NCBI RefSeq assembly: GCF_019884785.1
Contig: NZ_CP082326.1
Coordinates: 3,093,355 to 3,157,354 of the forward strand
Reading direction: 5' to 3'
DNA from: Crassaminicella profunda
Lineage (GTDB): Bacteria > Bacillota > Clostridia > Peptostreptococcales > Thermotaleaceae
DNA: 64,000 bases
This document shows, in pieces, positions 9,735 to 18,316 of this stretch; the stretch's first letter is position 1, and every line of letters starts with the position of its first letter. The notes under the pieces were generated by a model. It was not told where the DNA came from. It saw nothing but the letters and a program-made list of their open reading frames with translations, and did not search any database. Position numbers and translations under genes: made by a program.

Positions 9735-9763
9735 TTTTAGTTCCTCCCTATCCATCAATTTTT

Positions 9764-9810
9764 GTGCCTGTCACTAGATAGGCATCTTATATCCCCCTAG
9801 CAACAGGCAC
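9764..9810. repeat. GTGCCTGT / ACAGGCAC palindromic element between hutU and ftcD
   Basis: Inverted repeat with arms GTGCCTGT and ACAGGCAC and an inner CTAG/CTAG match. On the plus strand it is followed by a T-rich tract; on the transcribed minus strand it is followed by AAAAATTG. It is probably an extragenic palindrome or a processing hairpin in the hut transcript. Confidence 0.5.
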
Positions 9811-9819
9811 TTTATTTTA

Positions 9820-11856
9820 TTATTTATTCAATTTCTCAAAAGCACCTTCCACTAATCCCTCTACTAAATCTTCTTTTGGAATATATGGTAGTGTAATATG
9901 ATCTGTTCCTTTTCTCATTCCATTGTATTCAACACATGTACTGATAGCATTTTCATTTCTTGCCCAAGCACGTCTTGCAACACCACCCATTACATCCCAA
10001 GGCATTGCTGATCTTAAAATGTCATCAACCCTTTGACTACCATCAAGAACCATACCAAATCCACCATTAATAGATTTACCAATACCTACTCCGCCACCAT
10101 TATGAAGAGCTATCAAACTCATACCCCTTGCAGCATTTCCAGCAAAGCAATGAGTTGCCATATCTGCCATAATATTGCTTCCATCTTTAATATTAGAAGT
10201 TTCTCTAAATGGGGAATCTGTTCCACCTGTATCATGATGGTCACGACCAAGCATAACTGGCCCGATTTCTCCATTTCTTACCATTTCGTTGAATTTAAGG
10301 GCTATATTCATTCTTCCTAATGCATCTTGATAAAGAATCCTTGCCTGTGTTCCTACAACCAATTTATTTTTATCTGCATCTCTAATCCATACATAATTAT
10401 CATAATCTTGATATCTTCTATTTTCATCAATACACTCCATAGCCGCCCTGTCTGTTTTTAATAAATCTTCATGTTTTCCACTTAAGCACACCCATCTAAA
10501 TGGTCCATAACCATAATCAAATAATTGTGGTCCTAAAATATCTTCTACATAAGATGGCCAAATAAATCCATCTTTTTCATCTCTACCATTTTTAGAAATC
10601 TCTTTTACCCCTGAATCATAAATAGCTTTCATGAATGCATTCCCATAATCAAAGAAATATACACCCTTATTAACAAGTTCTTTAATTAATTCAAAATGAT
10701 GTCTTAAGGTTTTATCTACTAATTTTCTAAATTGAGCTTTATCTGTAGCTAACATTTCTGTACGTTCTTCAAAGGTTAGTCCCTGTGGGCAATATCCTCC
10801 ATCATACACAGCATGGCAGGAAGTTTGATCCGATAATAAATCTATATGAATATTTTCTTTTACTGCATATTCTAATAAATCAACAATATTTCCATGGAAA
10901 GCAATAGCACAAGGCTCTTCTTTTTCCATATATTCTTTTGCTAGCTTAAATGCTTCCTCTGATGTCTGTGCAACTTTACTAACCCATCCTTGTTCATATC
11001 TTGTATTTATTCTTGATTGATCTACCTCTGCAATGATTCCTACTCCATTTGCAATTTCTACAGACTTTCCTTGTGCTCCACTCATACCACCAAGACCAGA
11101 TGTTATAAATAATTTTCCTCTTAAATCACTATCTGATGAAATACCTAATTTTAATCTCCCTGCATTTAAAATGGTACTATAAGTTCCATGAACGATTCCT
11201 TGTGGCCCTATATACATCCAGCCTCCTGCTGTCATCTGTCCATAATTAGCAACTCCAAGTGCAGCTGCTCTGTGCCAATTTTCTTGATCATCAAACATAC
11301 CAACCATCAATCCATTTGTAAGGATTACTCTTGGTGCTTCTGGTTTTGAGTGAAATAATCCAACTGGATGTCCTGAATGGATGACTAATGTTTGATCTTG
11401 TGTTAACGCTTCTAAATATTTCTTAATCAAACGATACTGCATCCAGTTTTGACATACTTGCCCAGTCTCTCCATAGGTAACAAGCTCATAAGGATAAAGA
11501 GCAATATCAAAATCTAGATTGTTGTCAATCATTACTTGAAAAGCTTTTCCTTCGATACATTTTCCCTTGTATTCATTGATGGACTTCCCTTTTATTTTTC
11601 CTTCTGGACGGAAACGATATCCATAAATTCTTCCTCTCGTAAGTAACTCTTCTAAAAATTCTGGTGCTAATTTTTCATGTAACTCTTCTGGAATGTAGCG
11701 AAGAGCATTTTTAAGAGCTAGCTCTGTTTCTTCCTTTGTCAATGTAAATTCTCTCTTTGGTGCACGTCTAATGCCCTCCATAAATTCAGGATAATCTGGT
11801 AATACTGCATCTAATTTAATTTGCATGGCTTGCCTTACATCACCATTTGTAAACAT
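9820..11856 (-). CDS. hutU: Urocanate hydratase (long form)
   Basis: Second step of histidine degradation: converts urocanate to imidazolonepropionate using tightly bound NAD as an electrophile. At 678 residues this is the long form of the family, clearly longer than the roughly 555-residue enzyme of Bacillus and Pseudomonas. NAD-site and active-site regions are recognisable: FITSGLGGMSGAQGKS (Rossmann-type glycine cluster), CHAVYDGGYCPQG, LGRDHHDTGGTDSPFRE and ALHNGGGVGIG near the C-terminus. The ATG at 11856 is preceded by AGGAGGAG; the upstream ATG at 11874 is not. It sits 87 bases after fhs and upstream of ftcD. Confidence 0.95.
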   Translation of the reverse strand: MFTNGDVRQAMQIKLDAVLPDYPEFMEGIRRAPKREFTLTKEETELALKNALRYIPEELHEKLAPEFLEELLTRGRIYGYRFRPEGKIKGKSINEYKGKCIEGKAFQVMIDNNLDFDIALYPYELVTYGETGQVCQNWMQYRLIKKYLEALTQDQTLVIHSGHPVGLFHSKPEAPRVILTNGLMVGMFDDQENWHRAAALGVANYGQMTAGGWMYIGPQGIVHGTYSTILNAGRLKLGISSDSDLRGKLFITSGLGGMSGAQGKSVEIANGVGIIAEVDQSRINTRYEQGWVSKVAQTSEEAFKLAKEYMEKEEPCAIAFHGNIVDLLEYAVKENIHIDLLSDQTSCHAVYDGGYCPQGLTFEERTEMLATDKAQFRKLVDKTLRHHFELIKELVNKGVYFFDYGNAFMKAIYDSGVKEISKNGRDEKDGFIWPSYVEDILGPQLFDYGYGPFRWVCLSGKHEDLLKTDRAAMECIDENRRYQDYDNYVWIRDADKNKLVVGTQARILYQDALGRMNIALKFNEMVRNGEIGPVMLGRDHHDTGGTDSPFRETSNIKDGSNIMADMATHCFAGNAARGMSLIALHNGGGVGIGKSINGGFGMVLDGSQRVDDILRSAMPWDVMGGVARRAWARNENAISTCVEYNGMRKGTDHITLPYIPKEDLVEGLVEGAFEKLNK

Positions 11857-11943
11857 AATTACTCCTCCTATCATTTTTTTATTAACGCTTAATTATTTCT
11901 TATCTTCCATAAGCAACCTTCTGTATTTGAGCGAAGGTGAGTT

Positions 11944-13626
11944 TTAAAATAATCCAATAATTTTTCCATCTTCATCAATATCCATCTTATTAGCAGATGG
12001 AACCTTTGGAAGCCCTGGCATTGTCATAATATCTCCAGTTAAACAAACGATAAATCCAGCTCCAGCAGATACCTTTACTTCTCTTACTGTAATTTCAAAA
12101 TCCTTTGGTGCTCCTAATAGATTTTTATCATCTGATAAAGAATACTGAGTCTTTGCCATACAAATCGGAAGTTTGTCTAATCCCATCTCTTCTAATTTTT
12201 TTATTTGTTTTATTGCTTTATTAGTAAAATTAACCCCTTTTCCACCATAGATCTCTGTTACAATTTTGTTTACTTTATCCTTTATAGACTCCTCTACTTC
12301 ATAAAGATAGGTAAACTTAGGCTTTTCATGATCCGTCATTTGAACAAGCTTTTCTGCCATCTCAATACCGCCTTCTCCACCTTTTTCCCAGACTTCATTT
12401 AGTGCAACTTCAACGCCTATTTCTTCACATTTCTTCATGAGTAAATTGATTTCAGCATCTGTATCACTCATAAATTTATTTACAGCTACCAGTACAGGTA
12501 ATCCAAATTTTTTGATATTTTCAACTTGTTTCTCTAAATTTGCAAAACCACAATCCAAGCTCTCAAGATTTTCTTTTCCTAATTCAGTCTTTTTCACTCC
12601 TCCATGCATTTTAAGTGCTCTAATAGTTGCCACAACTACAACAGCTGCTGGTGTTAATCCTCCATATCTACATTTGATATTTAAGAATTTTTCAGCTCCC
12701 AAATCAGCACCAAAACCAGCTTCTGTAACTAAGTACTCCCCAAGCTTTAACCCTAATTTTGTTGCCAATATACTATTACATCCGTGTGCAATATTTGCAA
12801 AAGGTCCCCCATGAATCAGTGCTGGTGTATTCTCTAAAGTCTGAACAAGATTTGGTTTTATGGCATCTTTAAATAATAATGCCATAGCTCCATGAACCCC
12901 TAATGCCTTTGCCGTCACCGGTTCTCCATCCATATTATAAGCAACAATCATTCTTCCAAAGCGTTCCTTTAAATCCATCAAATCTTCTGCTAAGCATAAT
13001 ACTGCCATAACCTCAGATGCTACTGTAATCATGAATCCATCTTGTCGAGTAAATCCATTAGGCTTTCCACCAAGACCTACTACAACATTTCTTAAACTAC
13101 GGTCATTCATATCCAATACTCTTTTCCAAACAATTTGTCTAGAATCAATTCTTAATACGTTTTCTTGATGGATATGATTGTCAATGGCTGCTGACAATAA
13201 ATTATTTGCAGTAGTAATGGCATGCATATCTCCTGTAAAATGAAGGTTAATGTCTTCCATAGGTACTACTTGAGCATATCCTCCTCCAGCAGCTCCCCCT
13301 TTTATCCCAAATACAGGTCCTAAAGATGGCTCTCTTAGTGCAATAACTGCTCTTTTTCCTATTTGGTTAAGAGCTTGCCCAAGACCCACTCCCGTAGTAG
13401 ATTTTCCTTCTCCTGCTGATGTTGGATTAATTGCTGTCACCAAAATCAATTTTCCATCTGGTTGATCTTTTAATCGATCAAATATATCTAAATTAATTTT
13501 TGCTTTATATTTTCCATATAATTCTAATTCATCCTCTAAAATATCCCACTCTTTTGCAATTTCTGCAATAGGCTTCATATTACTCTGTTGTGCAATTTCT
13601 ATATCACTTGGAACCTTTGTGCCCAT
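11944..13626 (-). CDS. fhs: Formate--tetrahydrofolate ligase (formyltetrahydrofolate synthetase)
   Basis: Interconverts formate, ATP and THF with 10-formyl-THF. In histidine fermentation it probably runs backwards, releasing formate and making ATP. The 560-residue length is typical. The ATP-binding loop is plain ([20 protein letters not shown]), as are [21 protein letters not shown] and [19 protein letters not shown]. The start at 13626 has GGGGTGGGG just upstream and gives [14 protein letters not shown], the normal N-terminus; an in-frame ATG 45 bases earlier is unlikely. It is the first gene of the hutU-ftcD-hutI-fchA run. Its placement suggests coupling to hut rather than to a Wood-Ljungdahl cluster. 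Confidence 0.95.
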   Translation of the reverse strand: MGTKVPSDIEIAQQSNMKPIAEIAKEWDILEDELELYGKYKAKINLDIFDRLKDQPDGKLILVTAINPTSAGEGKSTTGVGLGQALNQIGKRAVIALREPSLGPVFGIKGGAAGGGYAQVVPMEDINLHFTGDMHAITTANNLLSAAIDNHIHQENVLRIDSRQIVWKRVLDMNDRSLRNVVVGLGGKPNGFTRQDGFMITVASEVMAVLCLAEDLMDLKERFGRMIVAYNMDGEPVTAKALGVHGAMALLFKDAIKPNLVQTLENTPALIHGGPFANIAHGCNSILATKLGLKLGEYLVTEAGFGADLGAEKFLNIKCRYGGLTPAAVVVVATIRALKMHGGVKKTELGKENLESLDCGFANLEKQVENIKKFGLPVLVAVNKFMSDTDAEINLLMKKCEEIGVEVALNEVWEKGGEGGIEMAEKLVQMTDHEKPKFTYLYEVEESIKDKVNKIVTEIYGGKGVNFTNKAIKQIKKLEEMGLDKLPICMAKTQYSLSDDKNLLGAPKDFEITVREVKVSAGAGFIVCLTGDIMTMPGLPKVPSANKMDIDEDGKIIGLF

Positions 13627-13740
13627 AATCCCCACCCCTTTTGTTTTTCTTAATTTTATTTTAAAGCTCATGCGTCTATAAAACGTCTCTATTTTTAGAT
13701 GAATATAAATTTTTTGATAATTCTTTTAAAAAAATTTAAT

Positions 13741-13810
13741 TTTCTTAAATAAAGAAGTTCCTTTCTGATTTGAATGCTATTATTCATCCGTATCAGAAAG
13801 GAACTTCTTT
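13741..13810 (-). terminator. Terminator of the secreted repeat-protein gene
   Basis: A 19-base inverted repeat (AAAGAAGTTCCTTTCTGAT / ATCAGAAAGGAACTTCTTT) follows the stop at 13822 in the minus direction and runs into an AT-rich tract with T-runs. It isolates the gene from fhs. Confidence 0.85.
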
Positions 13811-13821
13811 TGATCTATTGA

Positions 13822-14637
13822 TTATTTAGCTATTTTATTAAATTTTCTTACTCCGTTCATAGGCCTTTTTTTATCATCTGGTCTTTCAGGTCTTTGAGGT
13901 GCATTTTTCTTTATTTTATCTGCTGTATCTTGTGAGATAACGCCTGCTTTTACTAGTTCAGAAAGTCTATCTCCCTTTTCCCCTCCCATGTTTTTTCTCT
14001 CATCAAAATATGCTTTTCGATCTTCTTCACTCATTTCTTTTACTTTTTCCATTTCAGCTTTTCTTTCTTCTATCTTTTCTTCATGAAATGCTTTCCATTT
14101 TGTTGCTTCATCTTGTGTAATCATATCATCTTCAACTAACTTGTTCATCTTTTCTTCAAATCTTTTTTCTTGTTCTAAAGCTCTCATTTCATGCATTTTT
14201 TCTCCAACTTGCTCTACTTTTTCTTGTGTAAATATACCTTCTTCTACAAGGGTAGCCATGCCATCTCTTCTTGGTCCTGCTTCTTTATTATCTTTTCTCT
14301 CTTCTAAGTACGCTTTTCTCTCTTCCTTCGTCATTTCTTTTACTTTAGCCATTTCAGCTTTTCTTTCTTCCATTCTTTCTTCATTAAGTGCTTTCCATTT
14401 TGTTGCCTCATCTTGTGTAATCGTTCCAGCCTCTACTAACTTATTAATCGTATCTTCTAAATTGGAACCTCTTTTTTCAAATCTTTCTCCTACTCTTTGG
14501 TGTATTGCATATCTCCCCGTTGATGCTTTTTCTTCTGTCCTTATATTATCTGCAAAAGCCATCCCTGCCATTGAAAACACCATGGCACCAATTAAAATCC
14601 CATTTACCATCTTTTTCATTTTTTCTCCTATTTTCAT
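13822..14637 (-). CDS. Secreted helical repeat protein (DUF2680-like motifs)
   Basis: A 271-residue exported protein of unknown function. A signal peptide covers about residues 1-29 (MVNGILIGAMVFSMAGMAFA). The rest is strongly charged and helical. A block at residues 64-115 recurs at 164-215 with an exact 100-residue period, both starting NKLVE and containing ITQDEATKWKA. The shorter motif LV-x-x-G-x-(I/F)-(T/S)-Q appears four times (near 67, 130, 167 and 228) and resembles the DUF2680 motif. The tail is Pro/Arg/Lys rich. AGGAGG stands 7 bases before the ATG at 14637. It is monocistronic and sits inside the split hut locus; there is no sign that it helps histidine catabolism. Confidence 0.8.
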   Translation of the reverse strand: MKIGEKMKKMVNGILIGAMVFSMAGMAFADNIRTEEKASTGRYAIHQRVGERFEKRGSNLEDTINKLVEAGTITQDEATKWKALNEERMEERKAEMAKVKEMTKEERKAYLEERKDNKEAGPRRDGMATLVEEGIFTQEKVEQVGEKMHEMRALEQEKRFEEKMNKLVEDDMITQDEATKWKAFHEEKIEERKAEMEKVKEMSEEDRKAYFDERKNMGGEKGDRLSELVKAGVISQDTADKIKKNAPQRPERPDDKKRPMNGVRKFNKIAK

Positions 14638-14769
14638 TTTTATTCCTCCTCGTTTTTTTTATTTCTTACTATGGGTTCATTATAATCAATAATTGTGATG
14701 TTTTTATGAGGGATATTTGTGGATTTCGTATGATTTTGAGATTTAGCACTAGATTTACAAAATTAAAAA

Positions 14770-14802
14770 TCAGGCTTGAATAAAAGAATTATTCTCACCT
14801 GA
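14770..14802. repeat. Hairpin repeat copy A (3' side of the nuclease-SIR2 gene)
   Basis: A 33-base element, TCAG...GAATAA...TTATTC...CTGA, that matches copy B at 16464-16496 at 29 of 33 positions in the same orientation. Each copy is itself an imperfect palindrome. Read on the minus strand, copy A ends in CTGATTTTTAATTTTG, so it can also act as the terminator of the upstream gene. The remaining bases of the 14638-14857 gap hold no ORF that can be supported. Confidence 0.7.
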
Positions 14803-14857
14803 ACCTATAATTTTCTTCAAAAACTATTTTTTTACAAACCCCAATATACTACTTAAT

Positions 14858-14959
14858 CTAGTTTTTTGTACTATCTATCCCTTTCTTCACTTTCATTAGT
14901 TCTGTTTTTTCTAATCCTGTAATTTCTATAATATCTTCTATATCAAATCCTTTTAATAC
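14858..14959 (-). pseudogene. C-terminal remnant of an Rpn/PD-(D/E)XK transposase-like gene
   Basis: Thirty-three codons without a start encode VLKGFDIEDIIEITGLEK and a short Lys-rich tail, ending in TAG at 14858. This pattern (LKKG-x-D-I-E-x-I-x-E-I-T-G-L-x-K/E-E) is the usual C-terminal tail of Rpn-family recombination-promoting nucleases common in Clostridia. The frame is +1 to the end of the nuclease-SIR2 gene and overlaps its last codons (14943-14959). No upstream part of an Rpn gene remains. It is best read as the leftover 3' end of a gene replaced or disrupted by the neighbouring cassette. The assignment rests on motif memory, not on a search. Confidence 0.5.
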
Positions 14960-16442
14960 TCTCCAACAACCCAGGAATTTCCTCATACTTTTCTACCCAA
15001 ATAATCTTCATCCCCAATTGTTCGAAAAATTTCTCTTGTAACTCATTATTAACAATATTAAATGATTCAAGTATATCATCTCTAATTTCCTCCATGGTAG
15101 AGACATTCGAAAAATTATTTTTCTTCATAATTGCAAAATGTTTTGTTGCTTTTGTTCTACGATTACTTATGGCTAATAATCTTCTTAAATTAGGATCAGT
15201 AAGAGATAAACCGATCATTAATGTGGTATTTTCTCTTAAAAAATTTAATTGTGTAATGTTCGTCCATGAGTAGGGATCATTATATAAGTTATGGTATCCA
15301 TCTTCTGAAAATACTAATAAGCCTTCCGATAATTGTTCATATTCATCTGGGTTACGCGGTAAAAATCCATGTACATGATAAATCCCTAATTTATCTAGTG
15401 TTGTATAATCCATTTCACTATAAAGAGAATGGTATTGAATATTATATTTTTTAAGATTTACTTCTAGTAAATCATCAAAGTTATATGTAACTACAGCTCT
15501 AATCCCAACACCATTTCTCCTAGGTAAACATAACCTTGCAATTGCTTTTAATAGTTTAGAAGTTCCTTTATTTGTATCATTAAAATTTTTATAGAGGAAA
15601 CTTGAAACATCTTTTTCAAATGATTCTCCTAATCCTGCCTTAATAAAAGCTGCTTGTAATAATGGTGAGTTTTCATTCAATTCTTTTAAAATAAAATCCG
15701 TTTCAAAATTATTGATGGATATATTCTTTTTTGAAAACTTATTTTTGATCATCAACACCAATAAATCAGATATTAAATCCTCCCACTCACTAATTCCAGC
15801 ATCTTTTGATACACCTGCACCTAAAAATAAAACTAACTCATCTCGTTTATAACTAGATTTTAATTCTTCTAATCTTTCTTGTCTTATTTTTTTCCAATCA
15901 CCAGAGCTTTTCGATAAACTTTTATCCACCGCATTATTGACTAAAATCTCTGTAATCTTTGATAAATCATTGTTAGAAAAACTATCAAACTGACTATCAA
16001 TTTTGCATAAATCTTTTATATCCCATATTTTCACTGAATGTTTCAGTAACGATTGAAATCTCTCTTCAAGTTTTTGTTTTTCTTCATTCAAAAATTCATA
16101 ACCAAATATGAATAGAATACTTTTAATATTAGGAAATAATTCTAATTTATTGTTCAAAACTTCTGCAATTTTTTTTGAATTTCTTTGATAAGCATTCTTA
16201 TCACTATATAATTTAATTTCTATTACAGTTTGACCTTCTAATCCATCAATTCCCTCTAAAATAACCCCATCAAATTCATGAAAAGAGACATTTTTATCTT
16301 CATTGCCATACTCATTAGATATTAGTTTTTTATTTTCTTTATTTAAGTATTCCTGTAAAGCATTTAACACTAACGTTTCGAAAATATATGCAGTTTTAAC
16401 AATATTATTTTTGTTCGTTATATATTTATTTACCAAATCCAT
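14943..16442 (-). CDS. PD-(D/E)XK nuclease-like + SIR2-like fusion protein, putative anti-phage effector
   Basis: A 499-residue two-domain protein. Residues 1-150 resemble an Mrr/PD-(D/E)XK nuclease: EFDG around Asp58, then the E75-x-K77 pair in TVIEIKLY. Residues about 200-430 are a SIR2-like NAD domain: LFLGAGVSKDAG (205-216), TYNFDDLL (319-326), YHVHGFL (355-361, with the likely catalytic His358) and GLSLTDPNLR (411-420). Family members of this SIR2 type degrade NAD in anti-phage systems such as Thoeris ThsA and DSR1/2. Here the usual partner genes are absent. AAGGAGG is well placed before the ATG. It is a lone gene flanked by hairpin repeats inside the split hut locus. The role in defence is inferred. 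Confidence 0.75.
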   Translation of the reverse strand: MDLVNKYITNKNNIVKTAYIFETLVLNALQEYLNKENKKLISNEYGNEDKNVSFHEFDGVILEGIDGLEGQTVIEIKLYSDKNAYQRNSKKIAEVLNNKLELFPNIKSILFIFGYEFLNEEKQKLEERFQSLLKHSVKIWDIKDLCKIDSQFDSFSNNDLSKITEILVNNAVDKSLSKSSGDWKKIRQERLEELKSSYKRDELVLFLGAGVSKDAGISEWEDLISDLLVLMIKNKFSKKNISINNFETDFILKELNENSPLLQAAFIKAGLGESFEKDVSSFLYKNFNDTNKGTSKLLKAIARLCLPRRNGVGIRAVVTYNFDDLLEVNLKKYNIQYHSLYSEMDYTTLDKLGIYHVHGFLPRNPDEYEQLSEGLLVFSEDGYHNLYNDPYSWTNITQLNFLRENTTLMIGLSLTDPNLRRLLAISNRRTKATKHFAIMKKNNFSNVSTMEEIRDDILESFNIVNNELQEKFFEQLGMKIIWVEKYEEIPGLLESIKRI

Positions 16443-16460
16443 CGTATTACCTCCTTGTAA

Positions 16461-16499
16461 GGGTCAGATTTGAATAAATGAATTATTCTTACCTGACCC
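16461..16499. repeat. Hairpin repeat copy B (5' side of the nuclease-SIR2 gene)
   Basis: Palindrome with outer arms GGGTCAG / CTGACCC and inner arms GAATAA / TTATTC. It lies 18 bases upstream of the nuclease-SIR2 start and would form a stem-loop in its 5' leader just before the ribosome binding site. It is a near copy of the element at 14770-14802. Confidence 0.75.
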
Positions 16500-16627
16500 C
16501 CATTATCTTAATCATAAAACTATATTTATATTGCATTTACAATAGATCTATAAGATATTAAACAACAAACTTATTATATAGTCCTTTATGCATTTTATAT
16601 TTTGATTGAACGTATCTCCCATATCTA

Positions 16628-16657
16628 ATTATATCACAAGTTTATTCCAATTATTAA
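16628..16657 (-). promoter_or_regulatory. Candidate promoter of the nuclease-SIR2 gene
   Basis: On the minus strand, TTAATA and TATAAT are separated by 18 bases, about 190 bases upstream of the ATG at 16442. The -10 is perfect and the -35 weak. The rest of the 16500-16769 gap is AT-rich with no ORF or other clear element. Confidence 0.35.
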
Positions 16658-16769
16658 CATTCTATTTCCTATCTATTTTTTCTAAACTCCCTCAACTTCT
16701 TCAAAAGAAAAAGTCTTCAGCATAATCAAATAAGATTACACCAAAAACTTTTATTTATCCATTTATTTA

Positions 16770-18077
16770 CTAAAAAATCATGGCACCCATCACGCCAAAA
16801 ATTACCAAGGGAATATTATAGTGTAGAAACGTTGGCACACAAGTATCCCAAATATGATCATGTTGTCCATCTACATTCAGCCCTGATGTTGGTCCTAATG
16901 TAGAATCAGAAGCAGGGGAGCCTGCATCGCCAAGGGCTGCTGCTGTACCAATCATCACGGTAGTAGCCAGTGGACTAAACCCTACCTTTAAACAAAGGGG
17001 TACATAAATTACTGCAATAATAGGAATGGTTCCAAAGGATGTTCCAATACCCATTGTAATGATCAGTCCTAGAAGAATCATCACAATAGCAGCAATCAAC
17101 TTACTCCCTGCCATCATATAGGCTGCAGCATTTACTAAATCTTCTACACCACCTGTTTCTCTGATAACATTTGCATATCCTGATGCTACTAACATAACAA
17201 ATGCAATGAATCCCATCATGCCAATACCACTACTCATGAGTTCATCTATATCACTCCATTTAATCGCTCTAAAAATAATCATAATCATTAACCCTACAAT
17301 AGCACCAAGAGGTAAAGAACCTATAGTGATTTGAATAACTAATGCTGCTAATGCTCCAAGTAACGCTACACAATGTTTACTTGAAAAGCTTATCGTATTT
17401 TCTATTACATCTTTTTTATCTTCTATATGATCTACTATTTTATAACTTCTAGGTTTTCTATAGGAAATGAAGATAGCAACTAATAATCCTACAACCATTC
17501 CAAGTCCAGGCATCCACATGCCCTTCCATACAGCATTTTTTGCCATTTGCATACCATTTGCAGTCATTTCGTCTGCAATGATTCCATGAAAAATCAATCC
17601 AAACCCTAGAGGTAATGCCACATAAGGAGCCTTAAGTCCAAAGGTTAAAGCACATGCTGCTCCTCTTCTATCAATTTGCAATCTATTCATCACACTTAAT
17701 AGTGGGGGAATTAAAATAGGAATAAATGCAATGTGTACAGGTATCAAGTTTTGAGAAAAGCAAGAAATAATAGCAATAAGCACTAGTAAAACAGTTCCTT
17801 TTCCTTTAATGGTATTTGCAATCTTTCTAGATAAAATAGTAGCAAGACCCGTTTTGTGTATAGCCGCTGCTAATGCACCTAATAAAATATAACTAAGGGC
17901 TGTTTCTGCATTTCCGCCCATACCACCAATAAGTGTTTCCATGATTTTATCAATAGGCATACCTGCTAAAAGGCCACCTGCTATTGCTGCAATAATTAAT
18001 GAAATAATTACATTTAACTTTAATAAACAAAGAATACTCATAATGATTACTGAAAATAATACTGGATTCGTTAACAT
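16770..18077 (-). CDS. Na+/H+ antiporter-family (NhaC-like) permease, probable histidine transporter (YuiF-like)
   Basis: Integral membrane protein of 435 residues with 11-12 hydrophobic segments. The family signature GGNAETALSYILLGALAAAI is near residue 55, and the conserved GDAGSPASDSTLGPTSGLN motif lies near the C-terminus, probably in the transport path. Members of this NhaC-like group (YuiF) are often linked with hut genes and are predicted amino-acid transporters. Here it lies directly downstream of hutH, 239 bases away, in the same direction. Histidine uptake driven by a Na+ or H+ gradient is therefore the best guess; cation antiport cannot be excluded. GGGAGGG precedes the ATG. Confidence 0.82.
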   Translation of the reverse strand: MLTNPVLFSVIIMSILCLLKLNVIISLIIAAIAGGLLAGMPIDKIMETLIGGMGGNAETALSYILLGALAAAIHKTGLATILSRKIANTIKGKGTVLLVLIAIISCFSQNLIPVHIAFIPILIPPLLSVMNRLQIDRRGAACALTFGLKAPYVALPLGFGLIFHGIIADEMTANGMQMAKNAVWKGMWMPGLGMVVGLLVAIFISYRKPRSYKIVDHIEDKKDVIENTISFSSKHCVALLGALAALVIQITIGSLPLGAIVGLMIMIIFRAIKWSDIDELMSSGIGMMGFIAFVMLVASGYANVIRETGGVEDLVNAAAYMMAGSKLIAAIVMILLGLIITMGIGTSFGTIPIIAVIYVPLCLKVGFSPLATTVMIGTAAALGDAGSPASDSTLGPTSGLNVDGQHDHIWDTCVPTFLHYNIPLVIFGVMGAMIF

Positions 18078-18230
18078 TCTGTCCCTCCCTGATTGATTCC
18101 TAATCTATTTTTTATCACACAAGGAATAGTATATCACAAAATACTTTGGTTGAGCAAAGTATTAAAGCAGGAAATTTTATCTATTCAATTAGATTACGAA
18201 TTTATTTAAATAGTTGATTCTTTCATGTCT

Positions 18231-18280
18231 TCCCATAAAAAAGTACTTTCAGAATTTATTGCTATTCTGAAAGTACTTTT
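18231..18280 (-). terminator. Hairpin terminator after hutH
   Basis: A 17-base perfect stem (AAAAGTACTTTCAGAAT and its complement) with an 8-base loop lies 37 bases after the hutH stop. On the minus strand it is followed by T-runs (CTTTTTTATGGG). It separates hutH from the permease, so the permease depends on read-through or its own promoter. Confidence 0.85.
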
Positions 18281-18316
18281 CATTTTATCACTTATTTAAT
18301 TTCATACTCTGCACGA

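Noticed and set aside
14770-16499. The nuclease-SIR2 region as a complete insertion sequence or prophage fragment
   Set aside because: No transposase or integrase gene and no long terminal inverted repeats or clear target duplication were found; only the short like-oriented hairpin repeats are present.
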